A stretch of 43,996 bases of DNA from Pseudomonadota bacterium (GCA_030271615.1 JARXKP010000002.1:5082-49077), one strand, 5' to 3'; shown: positions 31,629 through 40,589, counted from the stretch's first letter. Numbers and translations: made by a program. Notes: generated by a model not told the origin, from the sequence alone.

Positions 31629-32051
31629 ATGAAAATCTTGTTGGCCGTTGACGGCAGTTCGTACACAAAGCGAATGCTGGCCTTCCTGGCCGCGCGCGAC
31701 GACTTTCTGGGCGACCATCACGAGTACACCGTCATCACCGTGACGCCCAAGATCCCGCCTAACGCAGCCCGGTTTTTCGCGGGCACGACCTTGCAGGACT
31801 ACTACGGCGAGGAAACGGACGCGATCCTCGCGCCGGTGAAGGCATTCCTCTCGCAACTGGGGTGGACCGTGCACTACCGCCACGAAGTCGGCCCACCCGC
31901 GGAAATGATCGCGGCCACCGCGGAGGACGGGCACTTCGACCTGCTGGTACTGGGCTCGCACGGCCAGTCGGCCCTCGGCAATCTGGTGATGGGTTCGGTG
32001 GCGACGGGCGTGCTGGCTCGGTGCCGTACCCCGGTGCTGCTGATACGCTGA
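31629..32051 (+). CDS. Universal stress protein (UspA family)
   Basis: 140 residues forming one Usp domain. MKILLAVDGSSYTKRML opens the fold, and the ATP-binding glycine motif GSHGQSALGNLVMGSVATGV with CRTPVLLIR closes it. Family members with this G-x2-G-x9-G-S motif bind ATP and act in survival under stress or low oxygen. It diverges from the Fnr-like gene and has an FNR-type site in its upstream region, so induction under oxygen limitation is likely. Confidence 0.92.
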   Translation: MKILLAVDGSSYTKRMLAFLAARDDFLGDHHEYTVITVTPKIPPNAARFFAGTTLQDYYGEETDAILAPVKAFLSQLGWTVHYRHEVGPPAEMIAATAEDGHFDLLVLGSHGQSALGNLVMGSVATGVLARCRTPVLLIR

Positions 32052-32151
32052 CGCGATTCTTCAAGACGCAATAATCCTGTCGCGGCGGGTGAGAAGACTT
32101 CGGCGTCCAAGCGCGGCGGTGCTGCGTGTCACCTGCTGCGCCGTGCCTTGA

Positions 32152-33462
32152 ATGACTGCCCCCGACCCGCTTCCTGAATCCCCCGCTGACGCCCCCATCG
32201 ATCGCTTCGTCGCGCGCTGTGCTGCGAGCCTCGAGGACGGCAGCTTCGAGACACTGCTGCTGTCCAAGCACCGCGGGCCCGAGCCCGATCTGACGCGGGT
32301 GACCGTGCGGCCCATCGTGTTGCGCGGCGAGCCGCACCTGACCTTCGTGTACCGCCACACCACGCGCGATGTGACGAAAAACCTGCCGATCGCCGACGCA
32401 CTGCGATCGCTGCGCGAGTTGCTTGGGCCGGTGTTTCGCAACGCACACCTGCACACGAGGGAAGAGACGGTCGAACTCGCGATCAGCCAGCGCGGGGTGT
32501 GCACCTTGCGCAGCACGCCGGTCACCTCCCAGGCCGCCTCGAACGGCATCGGCGCGGCCGCCCGGCCCGACGCACACGACCGCGAGAAGCACCGCTTCGT
32601 CGATGTGACGCGGCCCTTCCTGACCGAGCTCGGCGTCACCACCGCGCAGCACACGGTGGTGCCAGCGATGTCACGCAAGTGGAAACAGATCAACAAGTTC
32701 GTCGAGGTGTTCGCGGGCGCATTGCGGGCCTCGCACCTGCTCGATGACACGTCGGCAACGCCGGGATCAGCCCGCCCGGTGCGCGTGGTCGACTTCGGCG
32801 CGGGCAAGGGCTACCTGACCTTCGCGGTGCACGACCACTTGCGCCAGCAACCGGGCATCGACGCGCAGGTGACCGGTGTCGAGTTGCGGTCCGACATGGT
32901 GCGGCTGGGCAACGCGGTGGTGGACAAACTCGGACTGGCCGGCCTGCGCTTCGACGAAGGCGATGTGCGCAGCCAGGCGGCACGCCCGATCGACGTGATG
33001 ATCGCGCTGCACGCCTGCGACACCGCGACCGATCACGCGATCGACGTGGGCGTGCGCGGCGGGGCGGCGGTGATCGTGTGCTCGCCGTGCTGTCACAAGG
33101 AGCTGCGGCCACAGTTGCTGAGCCCGCATCCGATGCGACCGATCCTGCAGCATGGCGTGCACATGGGGCAGCAGGCCGAGATGCTCACCGACGGTCTGCG
33201 CGCGATGCTGCTCGACGCCTGCGGCTACGACACCCAGGTGTTCGAATTCGTCGCCCTGGAGCACACGCAGAAGAACAAGATGATCCTGGCCGTCAAGCGC
33301 GCGCAGACGCAGCCGGCCAATGATGCGGTCTGGGCACAGATCGACGACATCAAGGCTTTCTACGGCATCCGCGAGCAGTGCCTCGAAAGCCTGTTGCGCG
33401 GCAGGCGCAGCGACGTCGCACCACAATCGTCCGATGGAACCGTCGACCCCCACGCTTTCTGA
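32152..33462 (+). CDS. Class I SAM-dependent methyltransferase
   Basis: 436 residues. The N-terminal half (about 1-200) has no recognised fold but holds KWKQINKFVEVFAGALRAS, a segment that precedes the catalytic domain in this group. The SAM-binding domain follows: VVDFGAGKGYLTFAV, then VTGVELRSDMV, IALHACDTATDHAI and CSPCCHKELRPQL. The HACDTATD and CSPCCHK motifs resemble methyltransferase families acting on RNA or nucleotides, but the substrate is not evident. The LON-domain gene begins inside its last 29 bp, so they are coupled. Confidence 0.78.
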   Translation: MTAPDPLPESPADAPIDRFVARCAASLEDGSFETLLLSKHRGPEPDLTRVTVRPIVLRGEPHLTFVYRHTTRDVTKNLPIADALRSLRELLGPVFRNAHLHTREETVELAISQRGVCTLRSTPVTSQAASNGIGAAARPDAHDREKHRFVDVTRPFLTELGVTTAQHTVVPAMSRKWKQINKFVEVFAGALRASHLLDDTSATPGSARPVRVVDFGAGKGYLTFAVHDHLRQQPGIDAQVTGVELRSDMVRLGNAVVDKLGLAGLRFDEGDVRSQAARPIDVMIALHACDTATDHAIDVGVRGGAAVIVCSPCCHKELRPQLLSPHPMRPILQHGVHMGQQAEMLTDGLRAMLLDACGYDTQVFEFVALEHTQKNKMILAVKRAQTQPANDAVWAQIDDIKAFYGIREQCLESLLRGRRSDVAPQSSDGTVDPHAF

Positions 33463-34126
33463 GTTGCCGTTGTTTCCGCTGCAAAGCGTGCTGTTCCCGG
33501 GCGGCTACCTGCCGTTGCGGATCTTCGAGGTGCGCTACCTCGACATGATCGGCCGCAGTCACAAGGCCGGCACCCCGTTCGGTGTCGTGTGCCTGACCGA
33601 AGGCCGCGAGGTCCGTCAGCCGGCCGCGCGTGATGCATCCGATGCCGCGCGCGGCGAGGGCTTTGCACACGAATCCTTTCACGATGTTGGAACGCTCGCC
33701 ACCATCACGCAGCTGGAGCGCCCGAACCCGGGCCTGATGACGATCTGCTGCACGGGCATGCAGCGGTTTCGCATCCAGTCCCGCGAGCGCTTGAAGCACG
33801 GGTTGTGGGTCGCCCGGATCGAGCTGTTGCCGGACGATGCCGTCGTGCCGGTGCCGAGCGACCTCGAATCCGTGTCGGCCACGCTGCAGGAGGTGGTCAA
33901 GGGCCTCACCGAACGGGCATCCGGTCCGTGTGAAATGCCCCTGCAGCCGCCCTATCGCTGGAACGATTGCGGCTGGGTCGCCAACCGCTGGTGCGAATTG
34001 CTGCCGCTCGGCACGCAAGACAAGCAGCGATTCATGTCGCTGGACAGCCCCTTGCTGCGCCTGGAACTGGTGGCCGACGTGCTGGACCAGACCGGCCTCG
34101 CCCGCTCGTTGTCCGGCAGGACCTGA
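33434..34126 (+). CDS. LON substrate-binding-domain protein
   Basis: 230 residues of the Lon N-terminal domain without ATPase or protease parts. LPLFPLQSVLFPGGYLPLRI followed by FEVRYLDMIGRS is the diagnostic opening; FGVVCLTEGREV and QRFRIQSRERLKHGLWVARI follow. Stand-alone proteins of this type (YcaQ/PUA-LON-like) may bind peptides or act as adaptors, but no function is established. ATG 33434 lies within the end of the methyltransferase gene. Confidence 0.85.
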   Translation: MEPSTPTLSELPLFPLQSVLFPGGYLPLRIFEVRYLDMIGRSHKAGTPFGVVCLTEGREVRQPAARDASDAARGEGFAHESFHDVGTLATITQLERPNPGLMTICCTGMQRFRIQSRERLKHGLWVARIELLPDDAVVPVPSDLESVSATLQEVVKGLTERASGPCEMPLQPPYRWNDCGWVANRWCELLPLGTQDKQRFMSLDSPLLRLELVADVLDQTGLARSLSGRT

Positions 34127-34170
34127 CGTTCACCAGATCGCGACGGATCTCACTGCACCACACTGACACG

Positions 34171-34590
34171 ATGGCCCGCCCCGCCGATCCGCAAAAATTC
34201 GCCGTCGCCGTGCAACCCAGCCGCATCGACGGACAGGGGGCGTTTGCCGCCGAGGCGATCCCGGCGCGGCGCAAGATCGGCGAGATCCGCGGCGAATCGA
34301 TCAGCGTGAAGGTCGCGCGACAACGCGCTCGCCTTCAGCAGCGCATCATGATCGTCGAGGTCAGCGAACGCCGCGCAATCGATGCATCGCAATCGACCGA
34401 CCCGCTGCGATACACCAATCACTCGTGCCAACCCAACGCGGTGCTGCGCATCCGCCAAGGGCGCATCGAGCTGTACGCGATGCGCGATGTGGCCGTCGGT
34501 GACGAGCTCACGGTCAACTACGGCGAGACGCACCACGAGGGCAAGCTGCGTTGCCGCTGCGGCGCCGCCGGGTGCGTCGGCGCGCTGTGA
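34171..34590 (+). CDS. Small SET-domain methyltransferase
   Basis: 139 residues, almost all SET domain. It shows the start of the fold (IDGQGAFAAEAIPARRKIGE), the SAM and active-site motif RYTNHSCQPNAVLRI (NHSC), the catalytic Tyr in GDELTVNYGE and a post-SET Cys cluster CRCGAAGCVG for zinc. SET proteins methylate lysines; in bacteria the substrates are mostly unknown. It starts 44 bp after the LON-domain gene on the same strand. Confidence 0.88.
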   Translation: MARPADPQKFAVAVQPSRIDGQGAFAAEAIPARRKIGEIRGESISVKVARQRARLQQRIMIVEVSERRAIDASQSTDPLRYTNHSCQPNAVLRIRQGRIELYAMRDVAVGDELTVNYGETHHEGKLRCRCGAAGCVGAL

Positions 34591-34600
34591 GCCGGAGACG

Positions 34601-35281
34601 TCAGCGCGGGACGCGGTCTCGCCGCTGCTCCAGCCGCCACGTGGTCAGCATATCGCTGCGTGTGTAGGGCTGACTTCGGCTGGACAGTGCAAGCGACCAG
34701 CGGGTCACCAGATCATGCGTGATCGAAGGGGGCGCCTTGGCCGATGCCGTTCCCAGCCACAGGCTCACCATCACCGGCAGCCACAGCGGCAGCCTCGCCA
34801 AGGGCATCGGTGCCGCACGCAGCACCGCGGCCGCCGCAACGCCCCCGACGATCCAACCGGCAACGATCTCGGATGCGGAGTGCACACCGAGCATCGCACG
34901 CGAGATACCCACCAGCAGCGCCAGCGCGACACCGACCGCCAGACCCGCCCGCTGCCAGACGCGGGCGCGACCACCGTCCTGCGCGCCGGCCAGGGCCATG
35001 CCGGCCACCGGAAGGATCGCTGACGCGAACATGGCATGGCCCGAGATGCCGGTGAAGTCGATCTCCGGCCAGCCCCAGCCGTAGCCGATGAAGGCCACCT
35101 TCGACGCGGTCGTCACAGCCGCAGCGGCCACGATGCCCAGCCACCAGGCGGCGGCCAGGCGCCACGCCCGGGCCCGCCAGGCCAGCCACAGTGCGAGCAC
35201 GAGTGCGGTCGGCAGCAGGATCTGCGCCTCGCCGAGTCGGGTGACCACTCTCCAGAAAGCATCCAGCAACGACATCGGCAT
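34601..35281 (-). CDS. PAP2-family membrane phosphatase
   Basis: 226 residues with about five membrane helices. The PAP2 motifs are present in order: SKVAFIGYGWGWPEI in the KxxxxxxRP position (the Arg-Pro is not conserved), FTGISGHAMFASAILPV (SGH) and SRAMLGVHSASEIVAGW (Sx2-3xGxHxxxD, ending in Glu rather than Asp). Such enzymes dephosphorylate lipid or isoprenyl phosphates at the membrane. The two substitutions could alter activity or substrate. The ATG six bases downstream (35275) is an alternative start. Confidence 0.78.
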   Translation of the reverse strand: MPMSLLDAFWRVVTRLGEAQILLPTALVLALWLAWRARAWRLAAAWWLGIVAAAAVTTASKVAFIGYGWGWPEIDFTGISGHAMFASAILPVAGMALAGAQDGGRARVWQRAGLAVGVALALLVGISRAMLGVHSASEIVAGWIVGGVAAAAVLRAAPMPLARLPLWLPVMVSLWLGTASAKAPPSITHDLVTRWSLALSSRSQPYTRSDMLTTWRLEQRRDRVPR

Positions 35282-35536
35282 GGCCAGATGCTAAGGGGTG
35301 ACCGTGACCGGTCGAACACGGCTCCTGCAGCACTCCGGCGCTGTGCAGCGGGTTGCGCGAGCACGAAATGTGAAGTGCCTACACCTGCAGATCGGGGGGG
35401 AACGGGGCACAGCATGAGCCCGGGCTGGACGCGCGGGCGACACTCTCGACATGGACACCTTCAGTTACTTTTCTGGCGCCGCAGTCGGCGCCATTCTGCC
35501 CGGGCAGACGCCACCGCAGACCCGGGAGCCGACACC

Positions 35537-35977
35537 ATGAGCCTGTTCGGATGGTTCGGCCGCGGCGGCCGATCGACGGAGGTCGTGCACCCTGCCAAGA
35601 TGGCTCGGCCATCCCCGACGCCGAGAACCGAATCGGGATGGCCGCGCCTGCGCGAACCGCCGCGTCCGCAGGATTCAGCGCTGACGGAGATGGCCCGTCA
35701 GTGGCACAACGCCTTGCAGGAGCGCCACCGCCCCGCCCAGCTGTGCGCGCTGTACCCCCGCCTGGCCAATCGCCTGGCGCTGTGCTGGGGTGACCCGGCA
35801 CTGGCGTCAAAGGTGCTGGACGACCTGGTGGTGGACCGACGGCGCAACCGGACCGGCTTCCCACCGGCCGTGTCGCAGGAGTTGATCCGCCTGCGGCTGC
35901 TGCGTCCGGCACCGGCCGCGCCCAGCGGATTCACGCCGCTCTGGGATGCAAGCAGCATGGCCTGCGGCGACCGCTGA
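35537..35977 (+). CDS. Conserved hypothetical protein
   Basis: 146 residues from an ATG at 35537. It opens MSLFGWFGRGGRSTEV and is variable and Pro/Arg-rich until residue 50. The C-terminal half is helical and conserved-looking: ALTEMARQWHNALQERHRPA, QLCALYPRLANRLALCWGDP and LDDLVVDRRRNRTGFP. It is reminiscent of short uncharacterised proteins of Burkholderiales. No function is known. The gene ends 6 bp before the end of the convergent HNH-like gene. The frame is open far upstream but without other support. Confidence 0.6.
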   Translation: MSLFGWFGRGGRSTEVVHPAKMARPSPTPRTESGWPRLREPPRPQDSALTEMARQWHNALQERHRPAQLCALYPRLANRLALCWGDPALASKVLDDLVVDRRRNRTGFPPAVSQELIRLRLLRPAPAAPSGFTPLWDASSMACGDR

Positions 35978-35983
35978 GGCAGC

Positions 35984-37156
35984 TCACGTCGGCACCCGTG
36001 CGGACGGTGCCGACCGCGCAACAGCGCGAGGCGACGGTTGCTTGCGCAGACCGTGCGGCACATAGCCTTTGGTATCCAGGCACCAGCCGTCGGTGGCGTC
36101 GGCATCGGCGAGCTGCTCGATGCGCACGCCGTCCGGCACCAGCCGTTCGTTCGCCGCGCGCAATAGAACCGCCTCGCACCGGGCCGGCGTCAACAACAGT
36201 GCGAAACGCACCCAGCGCTGCATCACCGCTGCGTGGCGCCACGCATCCTCGATGGCCCAGCGAGCGCACTGCGGGTCGGCAGGACGACCGGCTTCGAGCA
36301 CCCTCGGCAGCAGCGTCTGGAAGAACGATCGGAACGCGCGGCGCGCCGCGGGGCCCGGCATCAACGCCTCGATCGCGTTGATGCGCTGGCTCCAGCCGGC
36401 GCCGAGCAGTTGCTGGCTGACGAATGCCTGCAAAGCCTGCACCGGATTGAACAGGCGCAGACGGTTCGGCGGCAGCACCAGCAGCGGCAACTCGCAGGCC
36501 CGCGCGTGCGTGAGTGGTTCGACAAAGCTGCACAGCACGACGATGCGCCCCCACTGAACGGCGTCGAGACCGTCTTGCTGTGCGGGCGCGGTGTTGCCGC
36601 GCTCGCCTTCGGCCTCCAGCTGCCGCGCGATGCGCACCGCGTCGCTGAAGCGGTGGGCGGCCTTCGCGACATGGGCGCGGGCACTCATCACGACCAGGTT
36701 GCCGGCAGCGTAGCCGGCGTCGTTGCGCACCCGATCGATCGAGGCCTCGCGGCGAGCGTCGGTGCGGCTGTCGAGCACCTCGCGGGTGATCGGGCAGTGC
36801 GTGACGGCCAGGCGCTGCAGGTAATGCGGCGTGACCTGGAACAGCTCGACGCTGCGGCCGCGCAGCCACGCATGCAGCCGCAATTGCAGCCATTCACGCA
36901 CCGCCGGGCTCGGCGTCAGCGTGCGGGCGCCGAAGGCGGCCTCGCCGGCGAGCCAACCATGGCGCAGAGGTGAAGGCTCCTGATCGTAAGGAGCGGGCGG
37001 CGTGACGCCGTAGTGCGCGTGGTCCCAGCCGAGCTCGAAGCCGATGTGCTCGTGCGTGGTCAGCAAGGCGGCGGGAGCGCGCGGTTCGGCGCACGGGTGG
37101 GCGACGGCGGTGAGGTCGGCGGAGAACAGGTCGTGGGCAAAAAGATCGGCGGTCAT
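35984..37156 (-). CDS. HNH-like protein, divergent from WYL regulator
   Basis: 390 residues from ATG 37156, with GAGGAG upstream (an in-frame start nine codons earlier is less likely). Residues about 121-165 read CPITREVLDS, then SIDRVRNDAGYAAGNLVVMS, then ARAHVAKA. This resembles the SIDRI-N-x-GY-xx-GN-V-x-x-S core of HNH/treble-clef endonucleases, but the zinc cysteines and the usual His are not evident, so catalysis is uncertain. The N-terminus holds HIGFELGWDHAHYGVTPP, and the C-terminal 200 residues are helical with no recognised motif. It shares a 175-bp control region containing two GCTCA-N5-TGAGC palindromes with the WYL regulator gene. Possible roles are DNA repair or defence; the sequence alone does not decide. 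Confidence 0.6.
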   Translation of the reverse strand: MTADLFAHDLFSADLTAVAHPCAEPRAPAALLTTHEHIGFELGWDHAHYGVTPPAPYDQEPSPLRHGWLAGEAAFGARTLTPSPAVREWLQLRLHAWLRGRSVELFQVTPHYLQRLAVTHCPITREVLDSRTDARREASIDRVRNDAGYAAGNLVVMSARAHVAKAAHRFSDAVRIARQLEAEGERGNTAPAQQDGLDAVQWGRIVVLCSFVEPLTHARACELPLLVLPPNRLRLFNPVQALQAFVSQQLLGAGWSQRINAIEALMPGPAARRAFRSFFQTLLPRVLEAGRPADPQCARWAIEDAWRHAAVMQRWVRFALLLTPARCEAVLLRAANERLVPDGVRIEQLADADATDGWCLDTKGYVPHGLRKQPSPRAVARSAPSARVPT

Positions 37157-37214
37157 GGCGGGCTCCTCGGGACGCAGCGACATGCCGCGATGGCTTCAGT
37201 GTCTCCATCGACAA

Positions 37215-37229
37215 GCTCATGACGTGAGC
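37215..37229. promoter_or_regulatory. Palindrome 1 in the WYL/HNH-like control region
   Basis: GCTCATGACGTGAGC: GCTCA-N5-TGAGC, perfect 5-bp arms. It is 59 bp upstream of the HNH-like start and 103 bp upstream of the WYL gene. A likely operator of the WYL regulator. Confidence 0.55.
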
Positions 37230-37278
37230 CAGAAGGACACGGCGCGGAAAAATTTCGCTTATGCTTTCGTTCGTGCTG

Positions 37279-37293
37279 GCTCATCTGGTGAGC
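37279..37293. promoter_or_regulatory. Palindrome 2 in the WYL/HNH-like control region
   Basis: GCTCATCTGGTGAGC with one more matching pair outside (GGCTCA/TGAGCC, 37278-37294). The same half sites and spacing as palindrome 1, exactly 64 bp away, about six helical turns, so a regulator could bind both on one DNA face or by looping. It is 39 bp before the WYL start codon. Confidence 0.55.
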
Positions 37294-37331
37294 CACAAAT
37301 GTGCTAGATCGACACTTTTCCGGAACCGCTG

Positions 37332-38342
37332 ATGGACCGCACCGAACGCTTCTACAAGATCGAGTTGCTGCTGCGCAGTCGCGGCTGCGTGAGCTTCGAT
37401 GCGCTGCTGAGCGAACTGGCGGTGTCGCCGGCGACGCTGAAGCGCGACTTGCAGTACCTGCGCGGCCGAATGGGCGCGCCCATCGCCTACGACCGGGCGG
37501 ACAACGGCTACCGCTTCGATGCGCCCGCTGCGGGCACGGGCCACACGTCGAAAGCGGTGCACCACGAGCTGCCCGGCATGTGGTTCAGCGAACGCGAGCT
37601 GCACGCTCTGCTGACGATGCACCAGCTGATGGCCGGTCTCGACGACGACGGCGTGCTGGCACGGCACCTGCAGCCGATGATGGACCGCCTGCAAGGCTTG
37701 CTGGGCGCCGATGAAACCGAGGCTCGCGAGCTGGTGCGTCGCGTCAAGGTGATCGGCACCGCACGCCGCAGGGTGCCGAGCAAGCATTTCGAGCTGCTGG
37801 GCAGCGCGCTGGTGCAGCGCAAGCGGGTGTGGCTGCGCTACTTCAAGCGCAGTGACCGCGTCACCAGCGAGCGCGAGGTGTCGCCACAGCGGCTGGTGAA
37901 CTACCGCAACACCTGGTACCTCGATGCGTGGTGCCACGCGAGCGACGGGCTGCGCCGTTTCGCACTCGATGCCATCGAAGCCGCTCGCGCACTCGACACG
38001 CGCGCCAAGTCGGTGGCGCTGAAAGACCTCGAAGCCGAACTCGATGCCGGCTACGGCATCTATGGCGGCGCCGGCTCGAAGGTGAAATGGGCCACGCTGG
38101 TGTTCGAGGCCGACGCAGCGCAATGGATTGCCAACGAGGAATGGCACCCGCAGCAGAAGTCGCGCTGGCTGGGGGATCGCCGTGGCGAGGGGCGCTATGA
38201 ACTTCAGGTGCCCTACATCGATCCGACCGAACTGATGATGGACATCCTGCGTCATGGCGACAGCGTCCGCGTCGTCGGCGACAAGGCCCTGGCAACGGCG
38301 GTGGCGCGTCGGCTGCAGAAAGCGGCAGCGCTGTACGCTTGA
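37332..38342 (+). CDS. WYL-domain transcriptional regulator (YafY family)
   Basis: 336 residues. The N-terminal winged helix (about 3-65) shows TERFYKIELLLRSRGCVSFD and LAVSPATLKRDLQYLRGRMG, the DeoR-like recognition helix. The WYL domain (about 155-235) carries RLVNYRNTWYLDAWCHASDG, where TWYLDAW is the family motif, and FALDAIEAA. A WCX domain ends the protein (VPYIDPTELMMDILRHGDSV). WYL regulators bind palindromic operators and respond to nucleic-acid or nucleotide ligands; several control DNA-damage or phage-defence genes. Here the divergent HNH-like gene is the obvious target, together with self-regulation. Confidence 0.9.
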   Translation: MDRTERFYKIELLLRSRGCVSFDALLSELAVSPATLKRDLQYLRGRMGAPIAYDRADNGYRFDAPAAGTGHTSKAVHHELPGMWFSERELHALLTMHQLMAGLDDDGVLARHLQPMMDRLQGLLGADETEARELVRRVKVIGTARRRVPSKHFELLGSALVQRKRVWLRYFKRSDRVTSEREVSPQRLVNYRNTWYLDAWCHASDGLRRFALDAIEAARALDTRAKSVALKDLEAELDAGYGIYGGAGSKVKWATLVFEADAAQWIANEEWHPQQKSRWLGDRRGEGRYELQVPYIDPTELMMDILRHGDSVRVVGDKALATAVARRLQKAAALYA

Positions 38343-38409
38343 TGCCTGTTTCGCGGCAGCGCACGGGTTTCGTCCCCGCTGCCGTCCCGACCCACACGAG
38401 AGGACTCCG

Positions 38410-38688
38410 ATGAAAGCCACCTGGAACGGCGTGACCCTGGCCGAAAGCGACGACATCGTGACTGTCGAAGGCAACTCCTATTTCCCCGAAGCCAGCCTGA
38501 ATCGCGACTACGTGACCTTCAGCAACCACCGCACCGGCTGCGCGTGGAAGGGGCAGGCGCATTACTACAGCCTGATGGTCAATGGCGACATGAACGAGAA
38601 CGCGGTCTGGTACTACCCCGAACCGACCGAAGCCGCCGCCAACATCAAGGGCCGCGTCGCGTTCTGGAAAGGCGTGAAGGTCGAGTGA
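38410..38688 (+). CDS. DUF427 family protein
   Basis: 92 residues, a single DUF427 domain. MKATWNGVTLAESDDIVTVE, GNSYFPEASLNRDYVTFSNH and the RTGCAWKGQAHYYSL motif identify it, followed by NAVWYYPEP and GRVAFWKGVKVE. A small cytoplasmic beta-rich protein of unknown function, common in bacteria and fungi. AGAGGA precedes the ATG. It may be transcribed with the WYL regulator gene 67 bp upstream. Confidence 0.9.
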   Translation: MKATWNGVTLAESDDIVTVEGNSYFPEASLNRDYVTFSNHRTGCAWKGQAHYYSLMVNGDMNENAVWYYPEPTEAAANIKGRVAFWKGVKVE

Positions 38689-38751
38689 ACGCAGAGGATC
38701 CGAGGCACGCCCTGCCGACGCGACAACCCCGCTCACTCTGATCCCGCCCCG

Positions 38752-40323
38752 ATGCAACGCAGACATTTCATTTCCAGCCTGGCAGCGCTGGCCGGCACCA
38801 CCGCCGTGCCGGCCTGGGCCGAGAAACTGCAGGCGATCGGCGCGCCGCAGCGTTTCGACTACGCGGCGCTGAAGGGGCAAGCGCAAGCGCTGTCCCGCAA
38901 GCCTTACGAGAAGCCGCCCGCCGCCTTGCCAAAGGAGGTCGAGGGCCTCGACTGGGACGCCTACCAATCGATCCGCTTTCGTCCCGACCACGCGCTGTGG
39001 CATGACGACAAGCTGCGCTTCCAGGCTCAGTTCTTCCACCTCGGGCTGTTCTTCAAGTCGCCGGTGCGCCTGTACGAGCTCACCGATGGACAGGCACAGG
39101 AACTGGCCTATGTGCCCGAGATGTTCGACCAGGGCACGAGCGGGCTGGCGAACGCCAAGCTGCCGCGCGATCTCGGCTTTGCCGGATTCCGGTTGAACTT
39201 CCACACCGACCTGCAGCGCGACATCACCGCGTTCCTGGGTGCGAGCTACTTCCGCGCGGTCGGTGGCGAGTGGCAGTACGGCCTGTCGGCGCGCGGCCTC
39301 GCGATCGACACCGGGGCACCGAAGCCGGAGGAGTTCCCGAACTTCGTCGGCTTCTGGCTCGAGCGCCCGGCCGCGGGCTCGAACAGCATCACGGTGTACG
39401 CACTGCTCGATTCGCCGAGCGTGGCCGGCGCCTACCGTTTCGTCATCACGCCGGGCGACACGCAGGTGATGGACATCGATGCCGCGCTGTACCCGCGCAC
39501 GACGATCGACCGGCTCGGCATCGCACCGTGCACCAGCATGTTCCAGACCGGCGAGAACGACCGCCGCATGGGCTACGACTGGCGCGGCGAGATCCACGAC
39601 AGCGATGGCCTCGCCATGTGGACCGGCAACGGCGAATGGATCTGGCGCCCACTGACCAACCCGCGGCGCCTGGCCTTCAACGCCTTCCAGGACCACAACC
39701 CGCGCGGCTTCGGACTGCTGCAGCGCGACCGCGAGTTCGACCACTACCAGGACGACGGCGTGTTCTACGAGAAGCGCCCGAGCCTGTGGGTCGAGCCCAA
39801 GTCGGGGTGGGGGGCAGGATCGGTGCAACTGGTCGAGATCCCGACGGTCGACGAGACCTTCGACAACATCGTCGCGTTCTGGAACCCGGCGCGCCCGGTG
39901 CAGGCGGGCGAAGAATTGCTGTTCGGCTATCGCCTGCACTGGGGCGGCAAGCCGCCGGCGCGGCCGCCGCTGGCGAAATGCGTCGCGACCCGCACCGGGC
40001 TGGGCGGCGTCGTCGGCAAGAAGCGCACGTACTACTCGTGGCGCTTCGCGGTCGACTTCTCGGGCGGCGACCTGTCGCTGATCGGGCCGAACGCCGTGGT
40101 GACACCGGTCATCACGGCATCGGCAGGTGCACGCATCGAGGTCACGTCGGCGCGACCGCTGCACTCGGTACGCGGGTATCGGGCCCTGTTCGATGTGGTG
40201 CCGACCGCGTCGACCGATCCGGTCGAACTGCGGCTTTATCTGAGCTGCGAGGGGCAGCCGCTGACGGAGACCTGGCTTTATCAGTGGGTGCCGCCGGTTG
40301 CCGTTGAGCGTACTTTGTACTGA
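38752..40323 (+). CDS. mdoD: Periplasmic glucan biosynthesis protein (MdoD/OpgD-like)
   Basis: 523 residues with a twin-arginine signal (MQRRHFISSLAALAGTTAVP), which marks the OpgD type rather than the Sec-exported OpgG. The mature protein has the MdoG/MdoD pattern: YQSIRFRPDHALWHDDKLRF, RAVGGEWQYGLSARGLAIDT, EEFPNFVGFWLERP, then MGYDWRGEIHDSDGLAMWTG and RPLTNPRRLAFNAFQDHNPR. These proteins shape osmoregulated periplasmic glucans. No glucosyltransferase opgH is in the window. Confidence 0.9.
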   Translation: MQRRHFISSLAALAGTTAVPAWAEKLQAIGAPQRFDYAALKGQAQALSRKPYEKPPAALPKEVEGLDWDAYQSIRFRPDHALWHDDKLRFQAQFFHLGLFFKSPVRLYELTDGQAQELAYVPEMFDQGTSGLANAKLPRDLGFAGFRLNFHTDLQRDITAFLGASYFRAVGGEWQYGLSARGLAIDTGAPKPEEFPNFVGFWLERPAAGSNSITVYALLDSPSVAGAYRFVITPGDTQVMDIDAALYPRTTIDRLGIAPCTSMFQTGENDRRMGYDWRGEIHDSDGLAMWTGNGEWIWRPLTNPRRLAFNAFQDHNPRGFGLLQRDREFDHYQDDGVFYEKRPSLWVEPKSGWGAGSVQLVEIPTVDETFDNIVAFWNPARPVQAGEELLFGYRLHWGGKPPARPPLAKCVATRTGLGGVVGKKRTYYSWRFAVDFSGGDLSLIGPNAVVTPVITASAGARIEVTSARPLHSVRGYRALFDVVPTASTDPVELRLYLSCEGQPLTETWLYQWVPPVAVERTLY

Positions 40324-40392
40324 CGGTGGCGGCTTGCCGTCGACTGTTGACTTGCGGTGGACCGCGTCGGGACCCGCCCCGACAGGCGGGTA

Positions 40393-40490
40393 ACTTTCAT
40401 TTGCGGGCCCAAATGAAAGTCACCAAAGCAAAGGGCCCGAACACCAGCCATTTGCTTTGGTGACTTTCTTCTGTGCCAGCAGAAGAAAGT
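40393..40490. repeat. Three abutting perfect hairpins (cloverleaf-like repeat)
   Basis: Three perfect hairpins follow each other with no bases between: ACTTTCATTTG/CAAATGAAAGT (40393-40420, 6-base loop), CACCAAAGCAAA/TTTGCTTTGGTG (40421-40462, 18-base loop) and ACTTTCTTCTG/CAGAAGAAAGT (40463-40490, 6-base loop). CGGGTA before and TACTCG after can close them as an outer stem with one mismatch. It fills the gap between two convergent genes (mdoD and potF-like) and may act as a two-way transcription barrier or be a dispersed palindromic repeat. Confidence 0.8.
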
Positions 40491-40589
40491 TACTCGGCAG
40501 CCGGCCCGAGACCCGGCGGGCTGCTGCAAGCGGCAAACCCCGCCCGCTGGGGCGGACACCCGGCACGGTCTACTGGAAGACAAACAGAC

